This document shows, piece after piece, positions 51,207 to 59,625 of a stretch of DNA of 64,000 bases (its first letter is position 1; every line of letters starts with the position of its first letter). The position numbers and the translations under genes are program-made. The DNA is from CAZTDU01 sp050248795 (GTDB lineage Bacteria; Pseudomonadota; Gammaproteobacteria; Burkholderiales; SG8-39), in contig JBFWRS010000016.1 of the NCBI GenBank assembly GCA_050248795.1, positions 16,564 to 80,563 on the forward strand, in the 5' to 3' direction. Below the pieces are notes generated by a model. The model did not search any database. It saw nothing but the letters and a program-made list of their open reading frames with translations, and had not been told where the DNA came from.

Positions 51207-53273
51207 CTAGAACAGCAGCTTCGCCCGCACGCCCAGCACCCAGTTTCGCCCCGGCGCGGGCTCGTAGTAGCGCCCGTTGGCTTCGTTGACGATCACCGAG
51301 CCGATGATGCGGCGGTCCGCCAGGTTGTCGATGCGCAGGTATTCGGTGAAGCGCCAGTTGCCTGCGTGCTGCACCAGCTCGGCGCCGAGGCCGGCGACGG
51401 TGTAGGCAGGCGCGTATTCGCTGTTGCGGTCGTCCACCGCGACGCGCGAGCGGTGCTGCAGGTCCAGCGCGGCGGTGAATCCGGCCGGCGCATGGCGCCA
51501 CTTCAGTTCGGCCCAGGCCTGCATGCGCGGCACGCCCGGCAGCACGTTGCCGGCGGCCACCGCGACGCCGCCGGCGGTGAAGGCGTCGCGAAAGCGCGCG
51601 TCCAGCAGCGTCCACGCGAACGCGGCCTCGAAGCCCGCCGGCAGCGGCACTTCGGCGAGCAGTTCCATGCCCTTGCGTTCGGTGCGGCCCGCGTTCTTGA
51701 AGGTGCTGCGCCCGCCGGCGTTGCTGGCGACGACGATCTCGTCCTGCGTGCCGACGTGGAACAGCGCGGCGTTCAGACGCGCACCACCGGGCCACAGCGT
51801 CTTCACGCCCAGCTCGGCATGCCGGCTGCGCGATGCGGCGAGCGCGAAATTCAGGCCGCTGCCGCCTGTACGGTAGGCGAGTTCGGCGAAGGTCGGGGTT
51901 TCGAAGCCGTGTCCGTAGTTCAGGTACACGCTGCCGCCGGGCGCGAAGCGGTACGCGAGACCGAGCGCGGGGGTGCTGCGCGCGTAGCGCCTGCGCCCGC
52001 TGTCGTCCGGGTTGCCGGCGGCGATGTAGTAGTCCTGCGAGCGGAAGTCGACCTGGCTCGCGCGCAGGCCGGCAAGCGCGATCCAGCGCTCGCCGGGCCG
52101 CCACTCGGCCTGCGCGTAGGCGCCGGCGCTGGTCACCGCGTCGTCCTGGTCGCGGCGCGGCGCGCCGACATGGCCGTTGTCGTTGACGAAGCCCTGCCTG
52201 CGCTCGGCCATGCGCTCGACCTCGCCGCCGATGGCGAAGCTGAGCGGCCGGCCAAGCAATGTGGCTTTGCTGCTCAGGCGCAGCGAGGCGCCGCCGAAAT
52301 CGCGGTCCAGGTCGACCACGCCGCCCGCGGCGGTCGCGGTCGCGCCGCCGTTGAAGCCCAGGTACTGGCGCACGTCGCGTTGCCCGCCGAAGACGGTCGC
52401 CGCGAGCGTGTGATCGCCGAAGCGGTGTTCCAGCGTCGCGCCGAGCTGCAGCTGCGCGCTGGTCTTGCGCGTGTTGAAGGTGTCGACCACCGCCGCGACC
52501 TGGCGCGGGTCGGCATCCGCCTGCGCGCGCGTCAGGCCGGCCGGGTCCTGCGTTTCCGGCGCGGCCAGCGAATTCGCGACGATGGAAACCTTCGTCGCGT
52601 CGGACAGCGAAAAGCGCAGCTTTGCGTTCATCTGCTCGCGCGTCACCGACGAATGCCTGCGAAAGCCCTCGCTGCGATAGCGCGAGGCGCTGACGATGCC
52701 ATCCGCCGCGGCGGTGGCACCAGAGGCCTTGAAGCCGGCGCGCCAGCTGCCGAAGGAACCGAGCATGAGGTCGCCGGCGATACCGGGCTCGCGCGCGCCG
52801 GACTCGGTGAGCAGGTTGATCACGCCGCCCGACGCATTGCCGTGCAGCACCGAGAACGGCCCGCGCAGCACCTCGATGCGTTCGGCCGAGGCGAGGTCGA
52901 AGTGCGCCACCTGGCCCTGGCCATCGGGCATGCTGGCCGGTATGCCGTCGGCGACGAGGCGCAGGCCGCGCACGCCGAAGGTGGCGCGCGCGCCGAAGCC
53001 GCGCACCGACACCTGCAAGTCCTGCGCGTAGTTGTTGCGGTTCTGCACCACCAGACCCGGCACGCGCGCGAGCGGCTCCGACATATTCACGCCGGGCCGC
53101 GCGAAGCGGATGTCCCCGGCGTGCACGCGGTCGATCGACGCGGGCACGTCGAGGCTCGGCCGTTCCACGCGCGTCGCGGTTACCGTCACCGCGTCCTCGC
53201 CGCTCGCCGGTGCGCATGCACCTGCGAGGTAAACTGCCGCCACCATGGAAGACCGCGACCAGACGCTGGACAT
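51207..53273 (-). CDS. TonB-dependent outer-membrane receptor
   Basis: 688 residues from an ATG at 53273; ATGs at 53246 and 53288 are alternatives. I favour 53273 because it gives a signal peptide with an N-terminal arginine (SSVWSRSSMVAAVYLAGACA). TonB box-like DAVTVTATRV follows, then the plug with VSVRGFGARATFGVRGLRLVADGIPASMPDGQGQ and IEVLRGPFSVLHGNASGGVINLLTE, and a beta-barrel ending in aromatic VLGVRAKLLF. It resembles FecA-like receptors for iron or other metal chelates. Its start region overlaps, head to head, the acyl-CoA dehydrogenase gene. Confidence 0.9.
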   Translation of the reverse strand: MSSVWSRSSMVAAVYLAGACAPASGEDAVTVTATRVERPSLDVPASIDRVHAGDIRFARPGVNMSEPLARVPGLVVQNRNNYAQDLQVSVRGFGARATFGVRGLRLVADGIPASMPDGQGQVAHFDLASAERIEVLRGPFSVLHGNASGGVINLLTESGAREPGIAGDLMLGSFGSWRAGFKASGATAAADGIVSASRYRSEGFRRHSSVTREQMNAKLRFSLSDATKVSIVANSLAAPETQDPAGLTRAQADADPRQVAAVVDTFNTRKTSAQLQLGATLEHRFGDHTLAATVFGGQRDVRQYLGFNGGATATAAGGVVDLDRDFGGASLRLSSKATLLGRPLSFAIGGEVERMAERRQGFVNDNGHVGAPRRDQDDAVTSAGAYAQAEWRPGERWIALAGLRASQVDFRSQDYYIAAGNPDDSGRRRYARSTPALGLAYRFAPGGSVYLNYGHGFETPTFAELAYRTGGSGLNFALAASRSRHAELGVKTLWPGGARLNAALFHVGTQDEIVVASNAGGRSTFKNAGRTERKGMELLAEVPLPAGFEAAFAWTLLDARFRDAFTAGGVAVAAGNVLPGVPRMQAWAELKWRHAPAGFTAALDLQHRSRVAVDDRNSEYAPAYTVAGLGAELVQHAGNWRFTEYLRIDNLADRRIIGSVIVNEANGRYYEPAPGRNWVLGVRAKLLF

Positions 53274-54378
53274 GCTGCGCGAAAGCATACGACGATTCGT
53301 CGAGCGCGAAGTCGTGCCGAACGCTTCCGCGTGGGAGGCGGAGGGCGCGGTGCCGCGCGAGGTGCTGCGGGAAATGGGCTCGCTCGGTTTTCTTGGCCTG
53401 CGCCATGCGTCCGGGTACGGCGGAGGAGAACTCGATGCGCGCGCCACCGCGCTGCTCGCCGAGGAACTCGGGCGCTCGACGTTCGGCGGTTTCGCCATCA
53501 CCGTGCTGGTGCATACCGACATGGCCTCGCCGCACCTGGCGAATGCGGGTTCCCCGGCGCAGCTCGCGCGCTGGATGCCGAAAATCGTCTCCGGCGAATG
53601 CATCACCGCGGTTGCGGTCACGGAACCGGATGCGGGCTCGGACGTGAAATCGATTCGCACCAGCGCGCGTCGAGACGGCGGCGACTGGGTGCTGAACGGC
53701 GCCAAGATGTTCATCACCAACGGCGCGCTGGCCGACCTGTACTTCGTCGCCGCGAAGACCGACCCGGCAGGCGGCTCGAAAGGCCTGTCGATGTTCGCGG
53801 TCGAGCGCGGCACGCCCGGCCTCACGGTGGCGAAGCGGCTGGACAAGCTCGGCTGGCGTTCGTCCGACACCGCGGAGCTGGCCTTCCAGGACTGTCGCGT
53901 GCCGGCGGAGAACCTGCTCGGCGAGGAGCACCGCGGCTTCTACGCCATCATGAGGAACTTCCAGAACGAACGCATCGCCATCGCCGCGATGGCGATGGGC
54001 GAATCCGCGCGCGCGCTCGAGCTGACGCTCGACTACGTGCGCACGCGCAAGGCCTTCGGCGCGCCGCTGTGGGACAAGCAGGCGATCCGGCAGAAGCTCG
54101 CCATGCTGGCGGCGAAGGTAGAGGCGGGCAGGCAGCTGGTGCGGCATGCCGCGGCGCTGGACGCGGCGGGGCGCGACTGCGTGAAGGAGGTGTCGATGGC
54201 CAAGGCCTGGTGCGGCGAACTGGTGAACGAGGTGATGTACGCCTGCCTGCAGTGCCATGGCGGCAGCGGCTACATGCACGAAACCGTCATCGAGCGCATG
54301 TACCGCGATGCGCGCGTGCAGTCGATCGGCGGCGGCGCCACCGAAGTGATGCTGGAAGAGGTGGCCAAGCGCTTGTGA
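53245..54378 (+). CDS. acyl-CoA dehydrogenase
   Basis: 377 residues. FAD enzyme with the substrate/FAD signature AVTEPDAGSDVKSI, RRDGGDWVLNGAKMFITNG and the C-terminal CLQCHGGSGYMHETVIERMYRDARVQSIGGGATEV. The last motif has GGGATE where medium-chain enzymes have YEGTSE, so the catalytic base is probably not in that position, as in long-chain and isovaleryl types. The N-terminus MEDRDQTLDMLRESIRRFVEREVVP fits the family start, fixing the ATG at 53245. Confidence 0.92.
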   Translation: MEDRDQTLDMLRESIRRFVEREVVPNASAWEAEGAVPREVLREMGSLGFLGLRHASGYGGGELDARATALLAEELGRSTFGGFAITVLVHTDMASPHLANAGSPAQLARWMPKIVSGECITAVAVTEPDAGSDVKSIRTSARRDGGDWVLNGAKMFITNGALADLYFVAAKTDPAGGSKGLSMFAVERGTPGLTVAKRLDKLGWRSSDTAELAFQDCRVPAENLLGEEHRGFYAIMRNFQNERIAIAAMAMGESARALELTLDYVRTRKAFGAPLWDKQAIRQKLAMLAAKVEAGRQLVRHAAALDAAGRDCVKEVSMAKAWCGELVNEVMYACLQCHGGSGYMHETVIERMYRDARVQSIGGGATEVMLEEVAKRL

Positions 54379-54403
54379 CGCCGAGGCCGGGCGCGTCCGC
54401 GCG

Positions 54404-55633
54404 CTATGCGCGGTCCGGTGTGCGGGGATCCATGCGCAACACGGCGGGAGAGGCGTCCGACATCGGCACGTAGGCAGGCCGCTCGGTGGGGCGATCGGGG
54501 AACAGCCAGGTGCGGTAGACGCCGAACAGCCCGAGCGCGCCGAGCACGATGGCGAAGAACAGCAGCAGGCTGCCCGGCCCGAGCGCGTTCATCAGGGCGC
54601 CGGCCGCGGCGGGGCCGACCGCGGCGCCGATGCCGTGCAGCAGCAGCAGGCCGCCGGTAGTTTCCAGCGCCTCGGACCTATCCACCATGTCGTTCACGTG
54701 CGCGACGCTCAAGCCGTACACGGTGAACGCAAGGCCGCCGTAGAAGAACGCCAGCACCACCAGCGCGGTTTCTGAAACGTGCGCGATGACGAAGCCGAAT
54801 GCCGCCAGCGTCGCCGCGCCCACGCACACCGCGACCAGCACGCTGCGGCGGTCGTAGCGGTCGGACAGCGCGCCTATCGGCCATTGCAGCAGCGCGCCGC
54901 CGAAGATGGTCGCCGCCATGAATGCCGCGGTGCCTGCTTCCGACATGCCGACGCGCAGCGCGAACACCGCGCCCATGCTGTAGAAGGTGGCGTTCAGCAG
55001 CCCCGAGGCGAGCGCGCCGGCGACGCCGAGCGGCGACACGCGGTACAGCCGCGCGAGGCGCAGGCGCGGCGCGTCGGCCGGCGCCGGCTCGGCGACCCGC
55101 GTCAGCGTGATCGGTACCAGCGCCAGCGACAGGAGCACCGACACCAGCGCGAAGGGCGCGAAGCCGAGCGTGTCCACGGCGAGGATGAGGAACTGGCCGC
55201 AGGCCATCGCAACCAGCGTCACCGACATGTAGATGGCGAACAGGCGCCCGCGCTGCGAGTTCGGCGCCAGCGTTGCCAGCCAGCTCTCGATGACGATGTA
55301 CAAGCCGACCAGGCAGGCGCCGGCGACGAAGCGCAGGAACCCCCACCACCATGGCTCGATCAGCAGCGCGTGCAGCACCGGTGTCGCCGACGCGACCGAC
55401 GCCATCGCCGCGAAGGCGCGGATGTGGCCGACCCGGCGCACCAGGTGCGGGCAGGCGTAGGTGCCGAAGACGAAGCCGGCGAAGTACGCCGACATGATGA
55501 CGCCGGTGACCGCGACCGGAAACTCGGCGAAGCCGGCGCGCAGGCCGAGCACCATGAAGAGCAGGCCGACGCCGAGCAGCAGCAATGCGATGCCGGCGAA
55601 AAGCGAGGACAGCGCAAGGATCAGCGCGCGCAT
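54404..55633 (-). CDS. MFS transporter, YcaD-like
   Basis: 409 residues with twelve hydrophobic helices. The interhelical motif VRRVGHIRAFA follows helix 2, IESWLATLAPNSQRGRLFAIYMSV is in the first half, and IGALSDRYDRRSVL is the second-half motif A. IESWL and the overall pattern resemble YcaD and related inner-membrane proteins of unknown cargo. It converges on the acyl-CoA dehydrogenase and lies 10 bp downstream of the transglycosylase gene. Confidence 0.85.
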   Translation of the reverse strand: MRALILALSSLFAGIALLLLGVGLLFMVLGLRAGFAEFPVAVTGVIMSAYFAGFVFGTYACPHLVRRVGHIRAFAAMASVASATPVLHALLIEPWWWGFLRFVAGACLVGLYIVIESWLATLAPNSQRGRLFAIYMSVTLVAMACGQFLILAVDTLGFAPFALVSVLLSLALVPITLTRVAEPAPADAPRLRLARLYRVSPLGVAGALASGLLNATFYSMGAVFALRVGMSEAGTAAFMAATIFGGALLQWPIGALSDRYDRRSVLVAVCVGAATLAAFGFVIAHVSETALVVLAFFYGGLAFTVYGLSVAHVNDMVDRSEALETTGGLLLLHGIGAAVGPAAAGALMNALGPGSLLLFFAIVLGALGLFGVYRTWLFPDRPTERPAYVPMSDASPAVLRMDPRTPDRA

Positions 55634-55643
55634 TCGTATGCCC

Positions 55644-56816
55644 TCACCGCCGCTCCTGGCGTGCGGCGCGCAGCGCCTCGAGCACGCGGGCGCCGGCGCG
55701 GCCGACCTCCGGCAGGCCGGCAGACGCCTCGAACCGCCGTATCGCCGCGCGCGTCACCGGGCCGATGCCGCCGTCCACCGCGCCGATGTCGTAGCCGAGC
55801 GCGAGCAGCAGCTCCTGCACTTCGCGGCGTTCCATGCGCGACAGGCCGCGGTCGTCGGTCGGCCAGGGCGTGGCAAATCCGCGCGCGCCGCGCAGGCGGT
55901 CCGACAGGTGCGCGATCGCCAGCGCATAGGACTCGGCGGCGTTGTACGAGTAGATGGCGTTGAAGTTGCGAAACACCAGGAATGCCGGGCCGCGGTTTCC
56001 CGCCGGCAGCAGCAATGCCCCGCTGCCTGGGCCGGAGAGCGGCGCGCGGTCGATGCGGCGAATGCCTGCCGCTGCCCACGCTGCGAGCGCCTGGCGCGTG
56101 CGCCGTCCCGATGCGCCGGCGTAGTCGCGCGGCAATCGCACCTCGTAGCCCCAGGGCTCGCCGCTCGCCCAGCCCGCGCGCTTGAGGAAATTCGCAGTCG
56201 AACCGATGACGTCCGGAATCGACGCGACCAGGTCGCGGCGGCCGTCGCCATCGAAGTCCACCGCCAGGCGCAGGAAGGTCGAGGGCATGAACTGCGTGTG
56301 GCCGAACGCGCCAGCCCAGGAGCCGGTGAGCGATGCGGCATCGGCGTCGCCGGCCTCGTGGATCTTCAGCGTCGCCATGAATTCGCCGCGGAAGAACTTC
56401 TGCCTGCGGCCGTCGCAGGCGAGCGTGGCTAGCGAGCGCAGCAGCGGCCGCGTACCGAGGCCCCGTCCATAGTCGGATTCCACGCCCCAGATGGCGACGA
56501 TGGCGTACCGGTCCACGCCATAGCGGCGCTCGGCCTCGGCGAGCAGCTCCGCGTGTTCGGCCAGCCGCGCGCGGCCGTCGGCGATGCGCTCGGCATCGAC
56601 CAGGAACGCGAGGTAATCCCAGATCGGCGTCTTGAATTCGGGCTGGCTTTCCAGCGCTTCGAGCACCGTGGGGTCGGGCGCGAGATCGGCAACGATGCCG
56701 CGCGCGGCGGCTTCAGCGCGCAGGCCGGCGATGCAGGCGTCGCGGCCGGACTGCGCCCACGCGGCAAGCGGCAGCGCGCAGAGCAGCGCAAGGATGGCGT
56801 GGCCTGGACGCATCAC
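55644..56816 (-). CDS. lytic murein transglycosylase, MltB family, with peptidoglycan-binding domain
   Basis: 390 residues. Signal peptide (HAILALLCALPLAAWAQ), then a family GH103 catalytic domain with the acid/base glutamate E113 in AIWGVESDYGRGLG, and HTQFMPSTFLRLAVDFDGDGRRDL. Residues ~320-385 form a PG_binding_1 repeat (LSRMERREVQELLLALGYDIGAVDGGIGPVTRAAI). It cleaves peptidoglycan to 1,6-anhydro-muropeptides in the periplasm. No lipobox cysteine is seen, so it is probably soluble. It overlaps the hydrolase gene by 4 bp. Confidence 0.93.
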   Translation of the reverse strand: MMRPGHAILALLCALPLAAWAQSGRDACIAGLRAEAAARGIVADLAPDPTVLEALESQPEFKTPIWDYLAFLVDAERIADGRARLAEHAELLAEAERRYGVDRYAIVAIWGVESDYGRGLGTRPLLRSLATLACDGRRQKFFRGEFMATLKIHEAGDADAASLTGSWAGAFGHTQFMPSTFLRLAVDFDGDGRRDLVASIPDVIGSTANFLKRAGWASGEPWGYEVRLPRDYAGASGRRTRQALAAWAAAGIRRIDRAPLSGPGSGALLLPAGNRGPAFLVFRNFNAIYSYNAAESYALAIAHLSDRLRGARGFATPWPTDDRGLSRMERREVQELLLALGYDIGAVDGGIGPVTRAAIRRFEASAGLPEVGRAGARVLEALRAARQERR

Positions 56817-57649
56817 GCATTGTCCAGCAAGCCGAGCAGTGCCGCATTGAATGCGTTCGCCTGCTCGAATTGCACCCAGTGGCCGGCGTCCTCGATGACA
56901 TGCAACCGTGCCTGCGGATGCGCCGCGCGCAGCATGTCGCGTATGTCGTCGAAGCGCGCGTGCGCGGTCACGTCCAGCCGGCCCCAGATGCCGTGCAGCG
57001 GCAGGCCGAGCGTGGCGAGCTTTTCCTTCAGCGCCGCGGTACGCGAGGAGCGCGCGCTGTTGACCCGCGCGCGCAGCACGTCGGCGGCGTACAGCGCCAG
57101 CAGCGCGTCGTCGATGCGCTCGGGCCGCGACAGCATCAGCGCGCCCAGGTTGTGGCGATGCGCGGCTGCGACCGCCGCCGGGTCCTTCAGGTGCTTCCAG
57201 GCGTGCAGCAGGCGTTCGCCCTTGGGACGCAGGCCGAGGCCGCCGGCGCCGACGATGACCAGCCGGCGAATGCGCGCGTGCCGCAGGCCGGCGAGCCAGG
57301 CCGCGACGATGGCGCCGAAGGAGAAGCCGACCAGGTCGATGCGTTCCTCGCCGGGCAGCAGCTCATCCATGTCCTGCGCCAGCACCGCGGCGATCGCGGT
57401 GTGGTCGCGCGGTTCGGGCGGCATCGCGGACTCGCCCATGCCCGGCAGGTCGGGAATCCACAGCGCATGGGCGGCGGCGAGGGCGTCGATGTTGCGCACC
57501 CAGTGCGACCAGCTTCCCGCGCCGCCGTGCAGCAGCACCAGCGGCGCGCCCCTGCCCCAGCGGCGCCATGCGGTGCCGCACGCGCTGCGCAGGGCAGGGC
57601 GGTCGATGCGGGCTGCTATGCGAACTCCTTTTCCTGCAGCGCGCGCCAC
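56813..57649 (-). CDS. alpha/beta-fold hydrolase
   Basis: 278 residues from the ATG at 57649, overlapping the ligase gene by 34 bp. HGGAGSWSHW (oxyanion loop), nucleophile S110 in GFSFGA, D226 in GRLD and H257 in DAGHWVQFE form the catalytic triad. It is like meta-cleavage hydrolases and esterases; position after an acyl-CoA ligase suggests a thioesterase or C-C hydrolase role, not resolved. Confidence 0.87.
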   Translation of the reverse strand: MARAAGKGVRIAARIDRPALRSACGTAWRRWGRGAPLVLLHGGAGSWSHWVRNIDALAAAHALWIPDLPGMGESAMPPEPRDHTAIAAVLAQDMDELLPGEERIDLVGFSFGAIVAAWLAGLRHARIRRLVIVGAGGLGLRPKGERLLHAWKHLKDPAAVAAAHRHNLGALMLSRPERIDDALLALYAADVLRARVNSARSSRTAALKEKLATLGLPLHGIWGRLDVTAHARFDDIRDMLRAAHPQARLHVIEDAGHWVQFEQANAFNAALLGLLDNA

Positions 57650-59163
57650 ATCAGCTTGCCCGAGGGCGTGCGCGGCAGCGCGGCGGAGAACTCGATCAGG
57701 CGCGGCGCCTTGTAGGCCGCCATTTCCTTGCGCGCCCAGGCAAGGATCTCCTCGCCGCTGGCGGCGGCCCCGGGCTTCAGCACCACCACCGCCTTGACGG
57801 TTTCGCCGCGGCGCGCATCAGGCGCGGCGATGATGCAGCATTCCTTGATCGCCGGATGCCGGTACATCGTCGCTTCGACTTCCGCCGGCCAGACCTTGTA
57901 CCCGGCGGCGTTGATCATGCGCTTCAGGCGATCGGCGATGAAGAAGTAGCCGTCCTCGTCCATGCGGCCGAGGTCGCCGGTGCGAAAGTACGCCTTGCCG
58001 TCGACGTCGACCCAGGATTCGCGGAAGGCGGCTTCGTTCTGCCAGTAGCCGCAGAGCAGTTGCGGGCCGCGCACCACGATCTCGCCAGGTTCGCCGGGCG
58101 CGAGCGGCTTGAACGTGTCCGGGTCGATGACCAGCGACTCGGTGTCGAAGGTGGGAATGCCCAGGCACTGCTTCTTCGGCCGCTGCGGCGGATTCATGTG
58201 CGTCTGCGAAATGGTCTCGGTCATGCCGTAGCCCTCGACGTAATGCACGCCGCAGATGTCGAAGAGCTTCTGCGCGATCGCCTCGGGCATCGCCGCGCCG
58301 CCGCCGAAGATCGATCTGAGCGAACTCACGTCGTGCTGCAGTGCCCCGGGGTGCGACAGCAGGTCCACCACCATGGTCGGCACGTTGTCCCAGTGCGTGC
58401 AGCGGTAGCGCTCGACGATGCGCGCAGCGGCGAGCGGATCCCAGCGCTGCTGGATCGCCATCGTGCCGCCCGCGTACACGGTGGCGAGGAAGCTGTGCAC
58501 CAGCCCGGTGACGTGGAAGAAGGGCGCGGTGGCGAGCGCCACGGTGCCGGCGGTGATGCGCTTCCATGCCGCGGCGCCGACGACGTTGTGCATCACGCTG
58601 TCATGCGTGTGCATGCAGCCCTTGGGCTTGCCGGTGCTGCCCGACGTGTAGGGCAGCATCGCCAGGTCGCCGGTCGCGCTGAGCGAAGGCGCGGGGTCGT
58701 GCCCGCCGAAGTCGTCCCGTCCCGGCACCAGCGCGCGCGCGATGCCATCGAAGCGGTCGGCGAGGTCGGCGCTGGTGAGCGCCACCGTCGCACCGCTGTC
58801 GGCGGCGTAGTGCGCGAGTTCTGACGCGACGTTCATCGGGCTCAGCGGCACCACCACCGCGTCGGCGCGCAGGATGGCGAAGCAGGCGATGACGAAGTCC
58901 GCGCTGTTCTGCATGTCGAGCAGCACACGGTCGCCGCGCTGCACGCCGCATGCATGCTGGAGGAACCCGGCGAGGCGTTCCACCTGCGCCAGCGCGTCGC
59001 CATAGCTGAGCGAGCGGTCCTCGAAGTGCAGCAGCGGCTTCGCCGGATCGCGGCGCGCGGCGTTCTCCAGCATGTCGTGCAGCCGCAGGCCGGCAGGCGC
59101 GCGCAGCGAACGCGGCAGCCCCGGCGGCCAGTGGCGGATGTGCGGAGGGTGTTCAGCCTGCAT
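57616..59163 (-). CDS. long-chain acyl-CoA synthetase-like AMP-forming ligase
   Basis: 515 residues from the ATG at 59163. ANL motifs: LPYTSGSTGKPKGCMHTHDS, VEGYGMTETISQTH, YFRTGDLGRMDEDGYFFIADRLKRMINAAGYKVWP and the C-terminal lysine in TPSGKLMWRAL. It activates medium or long carboxylic acids as CoA esters. It heads the minus-strand series ligase, hydrolase, transglycosylase, MFS, with overlaps implying a common transcript at least through the first three. Confidence 0.92.
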   Translation of the reverse strand: MQAEHPPHIRHWPPGLPRSLRAPAGLRLHDMLENAARRDPAKPLLHFEDRSLSYGDALAQVERLAGFLQHACGVQRGDRVLLDMQNSADFVIACFAILRADAVVVPLSPMNVASELAHYAADSGATVALTSADLADRFDGIARALVPGRDDFGGHDPAPSLSATGDLAMLPYTSGSTGKPKGCMHTHDSVMHNVVGAAAWKRITAGTVALATAPFFHVTGLVHSFLATVYAGGTMAIQQRWDPLAAARIVERYRCTHWDNVPTMVVDLLSHPGALQHDVSSLRSIFGGGAAMPEAIAQKLFDICGVHYVEGYGMTETISQTHMNPPQRPKKQCLGIPTFDTESLVIDPDTFKPLAPGEPGEIVVRGPQLLCGYWQNEAAFRESWVDVDGKAYFRTGDLGRMDEDGYFFIADRLKRMINAAGYKVWPAEVEATMYRHPAIKECCIIAAPDARRGETVKAVVVLKPGAAASGEEILAWARKEMAAYKAPRLIEFSAALPRTPSGKLMWRALQEKEFA

Positions 59164-59187
59164 CGGCGCGCAGTATAGTGGGCACGG

Positions 59188-59625
59188 ATGAGCGAACATA
59201 CGTTCCTGCTGAAGGAAGGCGTCTGGCGCGCCGAGGGCGAATACATCGATGCGCTGGCCAAGCGCACCGAGGTCGAGGGCGAGGCCGAGCTGCGCCACTA
59301 CCCGGAGCGGTGGATGTTCGCGTCGGTGATGCGCACGCGCGCGCCGAAGCCGGTGGAATCGCACAGCGCATACGAGATCGTGCCGCTCGCCAGGGGCAAC
59401 CTCGCCACGCCCTGGACCTCGCAGAGCCCGACGCTGGGCTCGCTGACCGGGCGCTTCCTGCTGCTCGGCGACACCATCCTGTCCACCTGGGAAAGCGCCA
59501 CCGGCAGGTTCCGCGGCAGCGAAACCCTGCTCCAGCGCGATGCCGCGCACTACAGCGCGCGCGGCGCGCTGTTCGACGGCGGCAAGCTGTTGTCGGCCTG
59601 GGTGGTGGAGTTGCGCGGCGGCTAG
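59188..59625 (+). CDS. conserved hypothetical protein
   Basis: 145 residues, no signal peptide or membrane segment, beta-rich by composition. HTFLLKEGVWRAEGEYIDALAKRTEVEGEAELRHYPERWMF and GRFLLLGDTILSTWESATGRFRGSETLLQRD suggest a lipocalin-like or calycin-type barrel, but I do not recognise a named family. TATAGT lies 8 nt before the ATG with no Shine-Dalgarno. Its TAG stop shares CTAG with the convergent oxidoreductase gene. Confidence 0.65.
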   Translation: MSEHTFLLKEGVWRAEGEYIDALAKRTEVEGEAELRHYPERWMFASVMRTRAPKPVESHSAYEIVPLARGNLATPWTSQSPTLGSLTGRFLLLGDTILSTWESATGRFRGSETLLQRDAAHYSARGALFDGGKLLSAWVVELRGG

